64,000 nt of DNA from Chroococcidiopsis sp. CCMEE 29 (GTDB taxonomy: Bacteria; Cyanobacteriota; Cyanobacteriia; Cyanobacteriales; Chroococcidiopsidaceae), in contig NZ_CP083762.1 in NCBI RefSeq assembly GCF_023558375.1, positions 88,273 to 152,272 on the forward strand, read 5' to 3'. Of this stretch, positions 54,961 through 62,909 are shown one piece after another (position 1 is the stretch's first letter; every line of letters starts with the position of its first letter). A program made the translations under genes and the position numbers. Below the pieces are notes generated by a model that made no database searches, was not told the DNA's origin, and saw only the letters and a program-made list of their open reading frames with translations.

Positions 54961-57201
54961 ATGGGCACTAATCCCAGTCTCGATACAAGAGTGACCAATT
55001 CTACTCAGTACGAGACGCTAACTGGGGTAGTAGAACGGCTGACCTACCACTCGCCAGAGTCAGGTTACAGTGTGGCGCGACTAAAAGCCCCAGGGGAAAG
55101 AGACTTAATTACGATTATTGGCAGCTTTGCCAATATCCAGCCAGGTCAAACACTGAGGTTGTCCGGCTTCTGGCGGGAGCACCCGAAGTACGGAGGGCAG
55201 TTTCAGGTAATCAAGTATCAGGAAACCAAACCAGCTACCATCACTGGCATAGAAAAATATCTGGGCAGTGGATTAATTAAGGGAGTTGGACCCGTAACTG
55301 CCAAGCGGATTGTGGCTCACTTCGGATTGGAAACCTTAGACATTATTGAAAACTCCATCGAACGCCTAATTGAAGTCCCAGGCATTGCCAAGAAACGGGT
55401 GAAGATGATCCAAACCGCGTGGGAAACGCAAAAAGCGATCAAGGAGGTGATGCTGTTTTTACAGTCGCATGGGGTTTCCACAACCTACGCAGTTAAAATC
55501 TTCAAGCAGTACGGCGATCAATCCATTGAGATTGTTACTAACAACCCCTACCAGCTAGCGACTGATATCTACGGCATTGGTTTCGTTACGGCTGATGCGA
55601 TCGCTCGGAATTTGGGAATTGCCCCAGGCTCGGAGTACAGATACCGCGCTGGTATTATCCATGTCCTTTCCGAAGCAGCAGAAGATGGTCATTGTTTCTT
55701 GCCCCAAGCAGAACTGGTAGAGCGGGTAGTACAACGGCTGAGCCTGCAAGATCATCAGCCGTCACCGCAGTTGGTTGGCGAGCTGATTTTCCAAATGGGG
55801 ATGACCCAGGAGTTGGTAATGCAAGGGCATCGGGAACACTCTTTCGTCTGCTACCAAAATGCGTTCTATCACAGTGAACAAAATTTAGCGGCGCGCCTGC
55901 ATCAGCTGTTGAGCCGACCGCTAACAGTAGACTTGCCACGAGTACGTACCTGGATGGAGCGATTTACAGTTGCAACTGGAATGCAACTATCGCCCGCACA
56001 GCAGCAGGCAGTGGAGATGGCAGCAACTCAACGAGTATTGATTCTTACAGGAGGCCCAGGGACGGGAAAGACATTTGCGCTGCGTACAATTGTCGCCCTG
56101 TGGAAAGCGATGGGCAAATCAATCGCTCTGGCTTCCCCCACTGGCAGAGCGGCGCAGCGCCTGAGTGAGATGACTGGTTTTGAAGCAAAAACCATCCATC
56201 GGCTGCTGGAGTTTGACCCCCCAACGATGAAGTTCAAACGGGATCTAGATCACCCGATAGAGGCGCAAGCGATAGTGGTGGATGAAGCCTCGATGCTTGA
56301 CCTATTCTTGGCTCACTCCTTACTCAAGGCAATCCCGCCAGATGCACAACTGCTCCTAGTGGGTGACATTGACCAGCTGCCCAGTGTTGGACCCGGAAAT
56401 GTGCTGCGAGATCTGATTGCCTCAAAGCAAGTGCCAGTGGTGCGGTTAACACAGGTATTTCGCCAAGCGCAGGCAAGTCAAATTGTCAGTAATGCTCATC
56501 GGATTAATTCTGGGCAATATCCAACACTGGAATCAGTTTCTCTGGCTCCACGTTCAGATTGCCTTTGGGTGAATGCAACCGAAGCAGAACATGGGGTACA
56601 GGGAATTCGAGAACTACTAACAGATTTGATTCCACGTTTAGGTTTTGACGCTGCACGGGACGTACAAGTGCTGTGTCCCATGACCAGAGGAGAAGTGGGA
56701 ACGCGCAACCTGAACGCGGTACTGCAAGAACTGCTTAATCCCCCACGTCCTGACAAAGGCGAACTGATCAGGGGAGGAATGAAACTGCGTGTGGGCGATC
56801 GCGTGATTCAGCAAGTCAATGACTACAACCGTGAGGTGTTCAATGGCGACTTGGGGGTAATTAGCGCTATTGACACTGAGGAACAAGAAGTGACGGTTCA
56901 GTTTGAGGGGCGTTTTGTTACCTACGATTATGCGGACTTAAATGAGTTAGCCCTGGCATGGGCTGTGACAATTCACAAAGCTCAAGGGTCAGAATATCCA
57001 GTTGTAATTCTGCCGATGTTCATGCAGCATTATTTGATGCTGTCACGTAATTTGTTGTACACAGGTCTGACTCGTGCCAAGCACTTAGCGATTCTAGTTG
57101 GTCCAGCTAAAGCAATTGGGCTGGCGGTCAAACAAGTTAAAGACCAACGACGGTACACACTCTTGGCTCAACGATTAATCTCTGCGGCACGCTCAATCTA
57201 A
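54961..57201 (+). CDS. recD2: RecD2-family SF1B DNA helicase
   Basis: 746 residues. N-terminal OB-like part (VERLTYHSPESGYSVARLKA), tandem helix-hairpin-helix (GVGPVTAKRIVAHFG, VPGIAKKRVKMIQTAW), then motor domains: Walker A LTGGPGTGKTFAL (about residues 360-372), SPTGRAAQRLSEMTG, AIVVDEASMLD, LLVGDIDQLPSVGPGNVLRD and C-terminal AVTIHKAQGSEYPVVILP. This is a 5'-3' helicase of RecBC-independent type. Length is normal. The AlkB gene follows 7 nt later, so one transcript is likely. Confidence 0.95.
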   Translation: MGTNPSLDTRVTNSTQYETLTGVVERLTYHSPESGYSVARLKAPGERDLITIIGSFANIQPGQTLRLSGFWREHPKYGGQFQVIKYQETKPATITGIEKYLGSGLIKGVGPVTAKRIVAHFGLETLDIIENSIERLIEVPGIAKKRVKMIQTAWETQKAIKEVMLFLQSHGVSTTYAVKIFKQYGDQSIEIVTNNPYQLATDIYGIGFVTADAIARNLGIAPGSEYRYRAGIIHVLSEAAEDGHCFLPQAELVERVVQRLSLQDHQPSPQLVGELIFQMGMTQELVMQGHREHSFVCYQNAFYHSEQNLAARLHQLLSRPLTVDLPRVRTWMERFTVATGMQLSPAQQQAVEMAATQRVLILTGGPGTGKTFALRTIVALWKAMGKSIALASPTGRAAQRLSEMTGFEAKTIHRLLEFDPPTMKFKRDLDHPIEAQAIVVDEASMLDLFLAHSLLKAIPPDAQLLLVGDIDQLPSVGPGNVLRDLIASKQVPVVRLTQVFRQAQASQIVSNAHRINSGQYPTLESVSLAPRSDCLWVNATEAEHGVQGIRELLTDLIPRLGFDAARDVQVLCPMTRGEVGTRNLNAVLQELLNPPRPDKGELIRGGMKLRVGDRVIQQVNDYNREVFNGDLGVISAIDTEEQEVTVQFEGRFVTYDYADLNELALAWAVTIHKAQGSEYPVVILPMFMQHYLMLSRNLLYTGLTRAKHLAILVGPAKAIGLAVKQVKDQRRYTLLAQRLISAARSI

Positions 57202-57208
57202 TTAGCTT

Positions 57209-57907
57209 TTGATGCATCAACTCTCCCTCTTGCCTAGACCAAAGCAGCATCTCGCTAGAGGTGCTGTTCACATCCCCGACTGGTTATCACTGGAGCAACA
57301 GCGGCAATTGCTTTCCCTCTGCCGGGAATGGGCTAAGCAACCTGCTGGTTTGTACACGCCAAAAATGCTGGATGGCATACCTTTGAGCGTGCGTGTTGTG
57401 TGTCTCGGTTGGCACTGGTATCCGTACAGGTACAGCAAGACTCGCGACGACTGCGATCGCCTACCTTGCAAGCCTTTCCCAGTCGAGCTACAACACTTGG
57501 CAAGCCGAGCCTTGGAAGAAACTCTAGCGCAGTATGAACAGTTATTCCAGCCGGATGTAGCGATTATCAATTGGTATGGAGCCAGGGCAAAATTAGGAAT
57601 GCATCAAGATCGCACTGAAGCAGAGGCAGTGCGAAGTGCTGGTAGCCCGATCATCTCTATCAGCCTTGGCGATACCTGTTTATTCCGGTTGGGAAATAGT
57701 GACACCAGAAGCGGAGTGCATCAAGACATCGAGTTACAAAGTGGAGATTTGTTCGTGTTCGGTGGAGCAGCGCGTATGGCATTTCATGGAGTTCTTAAGA
57801 TTTATAGTGAGACAGCACCACCAGAACTAGGGATGAAGCAGGGAAGATTGAGTATTACGATTCGACAGACTGGCTTGAGTCATGTATTCCAGCAGAAATT
57901 GGTCTAG
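57209..57907 (+). CDS. alkB: AlkB-family 2-oxoglutarate/Fe(II) dioxygenase
   Basis: 232 residues. Iron ligands: H-x-D in LGMHQDRTEAEA and the distal His in RMAFHGVLKIY. 2-oxoglutarate Arg: RLSITIRQTG. Upstream PVELQHLASRALEETLAQYE and INWYGARAKLGMHQD are typical. The family removes alkyl adducts such as 1-methyladenine and 3-methylcytosine from nucleic acids. It is a tight partner of recD2 (7-nt gap), suggesting a damage-repair unit carried by the element. Confidence 0.92.
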   Translation: MMHQLSLLPRPKQHLARGAVHIPDWLSLEQQRQLLSLCREWAKQPAGLYTPKMLDGIPLSVRVVCLGWHWYPYRYSKTRDDCDRLPCKPFPVELQHLASRALEETLAQYEQLFQPDVAIINWYGARAKLGMHQDRTEAEAVRSAGSPIISISLGDTCLFRLGNSDTRSGVHQDIELQSGDLFVFGGAARMAFHGVLKIYSETAPPELGMKQGRLSITIRQTGLSHVFQQKLV

Positions 57908-58023
57908 CTAAGCACTGTTTGGCACCTGGTTGCTTTGCTCTTCTACTGCTGCTAGGGGGGATTTGACAAACGCGCTTCACGCGCTGTGCTCCAAAGTTCT
58001 TTTGACAAATAGGCTCTGGTTCA

Positions 58024-58068
58024 TTTGTCTCGAAAACGTCACTTTTTTGTCTCGAAAATTTCACTTTT
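58024..58068 (+). repeat. Tandem 22/23-bp direct repeats upstream of a small ORF
   Basis: Two copies of TTTGTCTCGAAAA(CG/TT)TCACTTT begin at 58024 and 58047 (23-bp period). A weaker third (TTGTGCTCTAAAG) follows near 58067. They end about 45 bp before the small ORF at 58113. Iteron-like or operator-like; binding partner unknown. Confidence 0.65.
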
Positions 58069-58112
58069 GTGCTCTAAAGTTTAGGGCTGATACCTAGATG
58101 TAAAAGGAAGAC

Positions 58113-58292
58113 ATGATGAGAGGCAATTACAAGGTAGATAAATCTAAGCTGGTTGATAAAATCTACAAACTTCATCAACTTTTGCCTACAACCCTGGAAA
58201 TTTCAGGACAAACTTTTGGAGAACATCATCAGCAAGCTAGGACAATTGTGGAAACAGAAACAACTAGCGGTAACCACAGGAAAACTGCATAG
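58113..58292 (+). CDS. Small basic protein, unknown
   Basis: 59 residues beginning MMRGNYKVDKSKLVDKIYKL. It has a strong Shine-Dalgarno (AAAAGGAAG) 2-7 nt before two adjacent ATGs. Helical and charged. No family recognised. Sits just after the tandem repeats, which may control it. Confidence 0.5.
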   Translation: MMRGNYKVDKSKLVDKIYKLHQLLPTTLEISGQTFGEHHQQARTIVETETTSGNHRKTA

Positions 58293-58381
58293 CCAAGATT
58301 TAGAAGCAGGGGAAGCAAAAGGCTCTCTCTTGCCCTACTTTGATTTTGTTTTCTGTCTTTACTGTTTGTAATTCTAAGCAG

Positions 58382-58927
58382 CTATTTACATAAAATCAGA
58401 GGTTGACGGTGGGAACGCTTGATAATTCCTTCTCTCTCGAATTGCTTCAATAGCCGTGTCACCGTGACTCGTGTCGCGCCAATTACTTCTGCCAGTTGTT
58501 GATGAGTTAAGCGCAAGTCAATCAGCTTCCCAGTCTCCACCTGTCGCCCAAACTTCTGAGCCAGCCAAACCAACAATAGCCGCAGGCGTAGGTGCAGCGG
58601 TTCCTGATGAAAGATACACAATAGTTCTTCTGTCTGTTGCGCGTGCTTGAGCACTGCTTCTAGCACTTGATGCCAAAGGTGTTCTGGCACTAGACTTGCT
58701 TCAACTGTCGTAATGCACTCGATTTGATAAGGTGTGACGCGAGACAGCGGTTGACCCACCACATCTGTTGCTCCCCAGTAGCCCAAGGTGACAGGCGTAC
58801 CTTCTTCACTCCAGGTTAAAGTACGGACTACTCCTGTCTCAATTCGCCACAGCAACTCTGGCTGGAGTGGAATCAAATCTCTGCGGCTGAATGTTCGCTG
58901 CTGGTGATTGGCTAAGAGAACTGTCAT
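58382..58927 (-). CDS. Crp/Fnr-family transcriptional regulator
   Basis: 181 residues, short for the family. The N-terminal part is a cNMP-binding-like barrel (LLWRIETGVVRTLTWSEEGT, VTLGYWGATDVVGQPLSRV) without the cAMP phosphate-binding motif. The C-terminal winged helix is clear: LTHQQLAEVIGATRVTVTRL-LKQF. The style is that of NtcA-like cyanobacterial regulators but it is shorter. It is upstream-isolated on the minus strand; no target site is evident. Confidence 0.88.
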   Translation of the reverse strand: MTVLLANHQQRTFSRRDLIPLQPELLWRIETGVVRTLTWSEEGTPVTLGYWGATDVVGQPLSRVTPYQIECITTVEASLVPEHLWHQVLEAVLKHAQQTEELLCIFHQEPLHLRLRLLLVWLAQKFGRQVETGKLIDLRLTHQQLAEVIGATRVTVTRLLKQFEREGIIKRSHRQPLILCK

Positions 58928-59107
58928 CAGTTAAGGCAACTCTATTGGTCGGTATTGGTCGGTTAGCAGACTTTGTAGTTTGAGAATCGGTGTAGTTGTT
59001 GGTTCGTTTTTAAGCGGGTTGGAATGATTGAAATTGCAACCGCATTGCCAATTACTCAACTACACCTCCTCGGCGTGGTACTCACACTCACCATCAACGC
59101 AACGAAA

Positions 59108-59129
59108 CAGCTCGGAATATACCGAGCTG
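59108..59129 (-). terminator. Hairpin after psb34, likely terminator
   Basis: CAGCTCGG (59108-59115) and CCGAGCTG (59122-59129), perfect 8-bp arms, 6-base loop. It lies 65 bp past the psb34 stop. On the minus strand it is followed by TTTCGTT, a modest U-rich tract. Confidence 0.6.
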
Positions 59130-59194
59130 GTCTGGAGGTAGAAGCAATAGAAGTTAGTGCTAGTGGTTACTAGTGGTTATCCTCAGCACTGCAA

Positions 59195-59362
59195 CTAGCT
59201 AGCAACAAATGCGGTCAATAACAGCAGGTTGATAAATAGAGTAGCGACTATGCCAGAGATAGCATACCGAGCTTGCTGTTCTGGAGAGGGATAAGCGGCA
59301 TAATACATCTTTGGCTCAACTGCATAGTTGTTAATCAGTCCTTCTCTATCAGTGGTGTACAT
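59195..59362 (-). CDS. psb34: Photosystem II assembly protein Psb34 (Ssl1498 family)
   Basis: 55 residues from MYTTDREGLINNYAVEPKMY; the frame is open to an ATG at 59395, but the family starts at MYTT. The segment YYAAYPSPEQQARYAISGIV and one C-terminal TM (GIVATLFINLLLLTAFVAS) match Psb34, which binds PSII assembly intermediates in the thylakoid membrane. Finding it beside plasmid genes is unusual, as it is normally a chromosomal housekeeping gene. The hairpin at 59108 follows it. Confidence 0.88.
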   Translation of the reverse strand: MYTTDREGLINNYAVEPKMYYAAYPSPEQQARYAISGIVATLFINLLLLTAFVAS

Positions 59363-59626
59363 TGCTTTGACTCCGGTAAATGCTCTGTTAATCAAGATAA
59401 GAATAAGCTAGAAAAATCACAATAGCTTTTGGATATAAGTTTGTTTTATGAAATATAGGTAGAGCTTAACGGTCAGCGGCAGCTTTCTCGGCAGTGAATT
59501 CTTTGTCGCTGCTGAAGGCTCTAGGAGAGGGCGCGTCATACTTGCCTCTATTCCCAGTAGCTATAGGGGCTTCCCTGTTAAAGGGAAGTTGCGCTACTAT
59601 ACAGGCTCGGTGTCACAGATAGCTAT

Positions 59627-59908
59627 ATGGCTCAAATCGATTGGCTACAACAGCAGGAGCAAGAGGCTTGGAACAGGAGAATTCGGCAACTGCGCTTTGA
59701 GCTGGGTTGTAAGGAGACAAAACCACAACAGCTACAGTCAGTGCCCCAGGAAGTAGTATCACCTTCCTTACCACAAAGGCAGCAAAAACCCTTACACTCT
59801 GTTACCAGGGGGACCGGGACAAATCACACCAATGGTATAAGAAGAAGAACTAGATCAGAGAACAGCCATGCCTTGCACAGGAAAAATGGAACTGACCCTG
59901 AAAATTAA
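59627..59908 (+). CDS. Small plasmid-type protein, unknown
   Basis: 93 residues: MAQIDWLQQQEQEAWNRRIR and a Gln/Pro-rich polar middle. The basic tail overlaps the next gene's start by about 40 nt in another frame, so the true end could differ. Not recognised. A hairpin (CTTCCCT/AGGGAAG, 59570-59588) lies 40 bp upstream. Confidence 0.5.
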   Translation: MAQIDWLQQQEQEAWNRRIRQLRFELGCKETKPQQLQSVPQEVVSPSLPQRQQKPLHSVTRGTGTNHTNGIRRRTRSENSHALHRKNGTDPEN

Positions 59909-60188
59909 CGAATTCCCGACTGATGTCAGGACTTTTGAAAACGGCTGGAAACAGTTTGACATTGATACTGGCGAGCAGATTGTCACGGTTACAGTCAAGG
60001 CGAAGATGTTCAAAAAACTGGAACAAGCCCAAGAAAACTATCCCCAGTGGGTGGCAGCGATCGCCGGAAAGATGGGGGAGAAGACTGATAAAGGTTTTGT
60101 GCTGAATGAGCCAAACATTCAGACGTTTGAACGTAAGCCCAAAGAGTCCAAAGAACCCACAACTAATGTTGCTAGTGCCGCTGGTTGA
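59868..60188 (+). CDS. Plasmid-type protein, possibly FinO-annotated family
   Basis: 106 residues (or from the ATG at 59886). MELTLKINEFPTDVRTFENG, VTVTVKAKMFKKLEQAQENY and PQWVAAIAGKMG form a pattern I associate with a cyanobacterial plasmid family sometimes labelled fertility-inhibition FinO-like; that label is from memory and unproven. The tail is Lys/Glu-rich. It converges on the next gene with a 17-nt tail overlap. Confidence 0.65.
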   Translation: MPCTGKMELTLKINEFPTDVRTFENGWKQFDIDTGEQIVTVTVKAKMFKKLEQAQENYPQWVAAIAGKMGEKTDKGFVLNEPNIQTFERKPKESKEPTTNVASAAG

Positions 60189-60711
60189 GTGGGACTAAAC
60201 TATAATGTTGGGACGCGCAATTAGTTAATTTGTAATAGGAATGTGAACTTGTTTCTTTTAGCTCGCGCTCCCAGCCATTTGACTCCAACCAAGCTCCTAG
60301 AGGAAACACTTCTTCTAATACTACACTTGGACTGGGTGGAGAAAGTTCTAGCTCCTCCCCCTCTACGTGAGTCAAGTAGGTTGGATTAAGCGCGTGAATA
60401 GTGTTAATAGCTACAATAATTTCATCAGCCTTAAAGTAATAGCTGAAGTTAGAAATCTCAACTGCCTGTTTCAACTCACCATTCAACTGTTTCCTAGTTT
60501 TCCGGATATAGACCCAGAGAGTAGGAGTTTTAATCCAAGCTCTAGAACACCATAGCTGGCTGAGAAATGCCTCAAATGCTTCACCTATAGTTGACTGCTC
60601 ACAAGGCTCGTAGTAGCTATTAGTCTGCACTTTTAGTAGTAACTCCCAGTCAGAAAAAAGTAGAAATTTCTTTGCATTAGATTGCTCAAAAGTTGGTATG
60701 TAAGCCACCAA
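60172..60711 (-). CDS. Hypothetical protein related to the 37.2-kb gene
   Basis: 179 residues from a GTG at 60711. MVAYIPTFEQSNAKKFLLFS, STIGEAFEAFLSQLWCSRAW and EIIVAINTIHALNPTYLTHV. The middle part resembles the 94-residue protein at 37156-37440 (GEAF-x-x-FL-x-QLW), suggesting a family confined to this element type. Function unknown. Confidence 0.6.
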   Translation of the reverse strand: MVAYIPTFEQSNAKKFLLFSDWELLLKVQTNSYYEPCEQSTIGEAFEAFLSQLWCSRAWIKTPTLWVYIRKTRKQLNGELKQAVEISNFSYYFKADEIIVAINTIHALNPTYLTHVEGEELELSPPSPSVVLEEVFPLGAWLESNGWERELKETSSHSYYKLTNCASQHYSLVPLNQRH

Positions 60712-60722
60712 AAAATAACAGG

Positions 60723-61133
60723 CTAACGAATCACTTCAAACGCTTCTGTTCCATGCAAGCGGTAGACGTAGAAGTCACTGTCGAGTGTAAAGATGCGTCT
60801 CATTCCTAGGATTTCGGCAGCGGCGACAAGGGAGGCATCGGCTAAATCCATCGGTACGTCCTGATACTGCTCCATTAGCTCGCAGAGCCGCCGTTGCTCC
60901 GTAACGCTGCTAGCGTGCAGGAAAAGGGCTTCACGCTGAATGAATGACCATAACATTTTCTGACCTGGCCACCCCTGGCGCTGATAAAGAAAGTACATCG
61001 CCTCGGTAAAACAAGACCAGGTTGTTAGAAGCGGCTCCCTGATGTTCCGGTATAGCTCAACACTGCGGTCATGCGATTCTCCCTGTCCCGCATCAATGAA
61101 TGCAACAAGGGGAGACGTATCGACCAGAATCAT
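60723..61133 (-). CDS. PIN-domain toxin (VapC-like)
   Basis: 136 residues. PIN acidic residues: MILVDTSPLVAFID (D5), WSCFTEAMYFL (E), MDLADASLVAAAE (D) and RIFTLDSDFYVYR (D). This is a metal-dependent ribonuclease fold. Its ATG overlaps the antitoxin stop (ATGA), the usual vapBC arrangement. Confidence 0.88.
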   Translation of the reverse strand: MILVDTSPLVAFIDAGQGESHDRSVELYRNIREPLLTTWSCFTEAMYFLYQRQGWPGQKMLWSFIQREALFLHASSVTEQRRLCELMEQYQDVPMDLADASLVAAAEILGMRRIFTLDSDFYVYRLHGTEAFEVIR

Positions 61134-61402
61134 GGTTGATGAATGCCCTGTTTTGCCAGCTTCGCGGCGATCGCTTCATTGACAACGGTTTTGATACTCT
61201 GCTGATGCGATTCTCCATCGTCGCTGATGGCACCGGCTAAGTCAGCCAGTAAGTCATACAGGGATTGCTGCTGGCTGGAGGCAGCCGTAGCATGAGGAAC
61301 ATGGGCAGCAATCCAGTCCGCTGGTGTCATGCCCTCCATCGCCGCGATTGCCAGTAGGTTCTCGTAAACGCGATCAGGTAATGAAATTTGATGCTCACTC
61401 AT
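61130..61402 (-). CDS. Antitoxin partner of the PIN toxin
   Basis: About 90 residues from MSEHQISLPDRVYENLLAIA (an ATG three codons earlier is possible). The N-terminal RHH-like helix pair is followed by TPADWIAAHVPHA and a helical tail (IKTVVNEAIAAKLAKQG). Overlaps vapC by 4 nt. Called from context and N-terminal pattern. Confidence 0.75.
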   Translation of the reverse strand: MSEHQISLPDRVYENLLAIAAMEGMTPADWIAAHVPHATAASSQQQSLYDLLADLAGAISDDGESHQQSIKTVVNEAIAAKLAKQGIHQP

Positions 61403-61717
61403 AGGATACAAGCCTGCCTTTTCTCTTCCGTTGTATCATGAATGCTTCAATTGCGCCGCTTTATTTTCATGAGACGATATTGTTTGGTGTGGCAGTGTTG
61501 AGGGCTCGCTCCGCTTCGCTACAGCTACCTGTATTGCGGCTTGGCTCCTGCTGCTCGACAGCAGACATACATACGAGAGTGAAAGCTCTGTGTCAAAAAC
61601 GACCTTTGGGTACACTGCCCCGTGCTGAAGAGCAAGTGCTACTTGTCTCTCGTCTACACCATCAAAAATGGTACCTACTATCTCAGTGGGGTAGTGTTTT
61701 AGATTTATTGTTTAACT

Positions 61718-62227
61718 TTAAATTGGTAGACCGAACTCATAGCGGTTGATGAATAACCCAATGACCCCTTCGTGCATCAGCTCCGACTTGGAAAAGCAAA
61801 TTGTCCTACGAGCTAGTCGCTTAATTCGCGTCCTCAGCCTCAGGTGCTTTCGCTCGATTTTTTGAGTTTTTCGCTTACCAACTTCATGTACTGCTTGGGG
61901 TAAATGTCGTTGATAAGCTCCCCAACCATCTGTACAATATCTTCTAATACCAAAGGGGTTCAGTAACTTTTTGAGTTGCAGAAAGACTTCATCCTGACGC
62001 CTACCAAATGCATAGGCTAACACTTGACCAGTACGGCGGTCAATTGCATGCCAGAGCCATCTTGGATTACTTTTCTTGCTTACAAAACTCCACATCTCGT
62101 CTAGCTCAGATTCTGCAATTCCAGGCTTCTCAAGCTCCTCAGTTACCTCAGCTCGTACAATATCAACCTCCACTTCCTCTAGTTTCAACTGCTGTAGGAG
62201 CCTGCGATTTACTGTCTCCAGATGCAC
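61718..62227 (-). CDS. insB: IS1 InsB transposase part
   Basis: 169 residues from a GTG frame: MWSFVSKKSNPRWLWHAIDR (D), FGIRRYCTDGWGAYQRHLPQ (D) and QKIERKHLRLRTRIKRLARR (E). It overlaps InsA by 65 nt in the +1 register. The switch point is probably the A8 run (coding strand) at 62231-62238. Confidence 0.9.
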   Translation of the reverse strand: MHLETVNRRLLQQLKLEEVEVDIVRAEVTEELEKPGIAESELDEMWSFVSKKSNPRWLWHAIDRRTGQVLAYAFGRRQDEVFLQLKKLLNPFGIRRYCTDGWGAYQRHLPQAVHEVGKRKTQKIERKHLRLRTRIKRLARRTICFSKSELMHEGVIGLFINRYEFGLPI

Positions 62228-62498
62228 GAGTTTTTTTTAATACCTGAATCACAGTAGCGGGGCTAACGTGCAAAACACGTGCAATATCTCGCACTCCACT
62301 GCCATTGAGCGTCATCTCCACTATTTGCTGTTTGACTTCTCGTTTCCGTCCTGGATAAGCCGAGTCCAGACCGAAAGTTTGGTAGGGACACTCCCAGTTC
62401 AGACAGCGAAACCGCTGTTGACCAGTGGAGGATTTCCCATTCTTAATTACATCGGCACTTTGACAATGAGGACAACGTACTGCAATCAATACACCCAT
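62163..62498 (-). CDS. insA: IS1 InsA DNA-binding part
   Basis: 111 residues. Zinc ribbon CPHCQSADVIKNGKSSTGQQ and RCLNWECPYQT, then HTH GSGVRDIARVLHVSPATVIQ. InsA normally binds the IS ends and represses; an InsA-InsB fusion made by frame change is the transposase. Confidence 0.9.
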   Translation of the reverse strand: MGVLIAVRCPHCQSADVIKNGKSSTGQQRFRCLNWECPYQTFGLDSAYPGRKREVKQQIVEMTLNGSGVRDIARVLHVSPATVIQVLKKTRASGDSKSQAPTAVETRGSGG

Positions 62499-62772
62499 AC
62501 TAGACCAAGCTAACTTTCCTAACCATTACTACTAGCTAACAATAAATCTAAAACACTACCCTCAGTGGTTTTACCTCTACTCAGACACCATGTTTGCCAA
62601 CTGGTTCATGCTCAATGTGGCAAGTTTAACAGTACTAGACTGGTATTGCTAAAGAGAACTGATTGGTTGGATGACAAAGAGTGCGGTGAAAACATCTGCT
62701 CCGAAAGGCAATCGCCACAGTTTTACCCGGTCGATTCTCAATCAACCCGTGTTTGTAACGACTTGTAACACC

Positions 62773-62793
62773 AACTCCGACAGCATCGGAGTT
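62773..62793. terminator. Hairpin upstream of the recombinase gene
   Basis: AACTCCGA (62773-62780) and TCGGAGTT (62786-62793) with a 5-base loop. Followed by AGAAGTCTTTAC, so at best a weak terminator; it lies 117 bp before the integrase start and just after the split ORF. Confidence 0.4.
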
Positions 62794-62909
62794 AGAAGTC
62801 TTTACACTCCAAGCTCCGGGAGGCTCCGGGAGGGGTGAAAGTAGCGCTTTATCTAGGTCTATAACCGTGCCAGAATTACTTTCTATAAGTGTATTTTAGA
62901 TAAGTAATC

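Larger units (their letters stand above)
61690..62560. mobile_element. IS1-family element with perfect 8-bp duplication
   Basis: 871 bp. Terminal repeats of 23 bp begin GGTAGTGTTTTAGATTTATT at 61690, with the complement ending at 62560. Target duplication CTCAGTGG at 61682-61689 and 62561-62568. InsA and InsB are both present. Recent insertion. Confidence 0.95.
61438..62652 (+). pseudogene. ORF of unknown function split by an IS1
   Basis: Part 1 (61438-61689) ends RLHHQKWYLLSQW. Part 2 (62569-62652) continues FYLYSDTMFANWFMLNVASL and ends TVLDWYC. Removing the IS1 and one 8-bp duplication gives exactly 112 codons. The start is uncertain and no family is recognised. The clean in-frame junction supports a real coding sequence at least for the second half. 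Confidence 0.45.

Noticed and set aside
58153-58371. 72-residue plus-strand ORF
   Set aside because: It overlaps the better-supported ORF at 58113, which has a strong ribosome binding site. This one has none.
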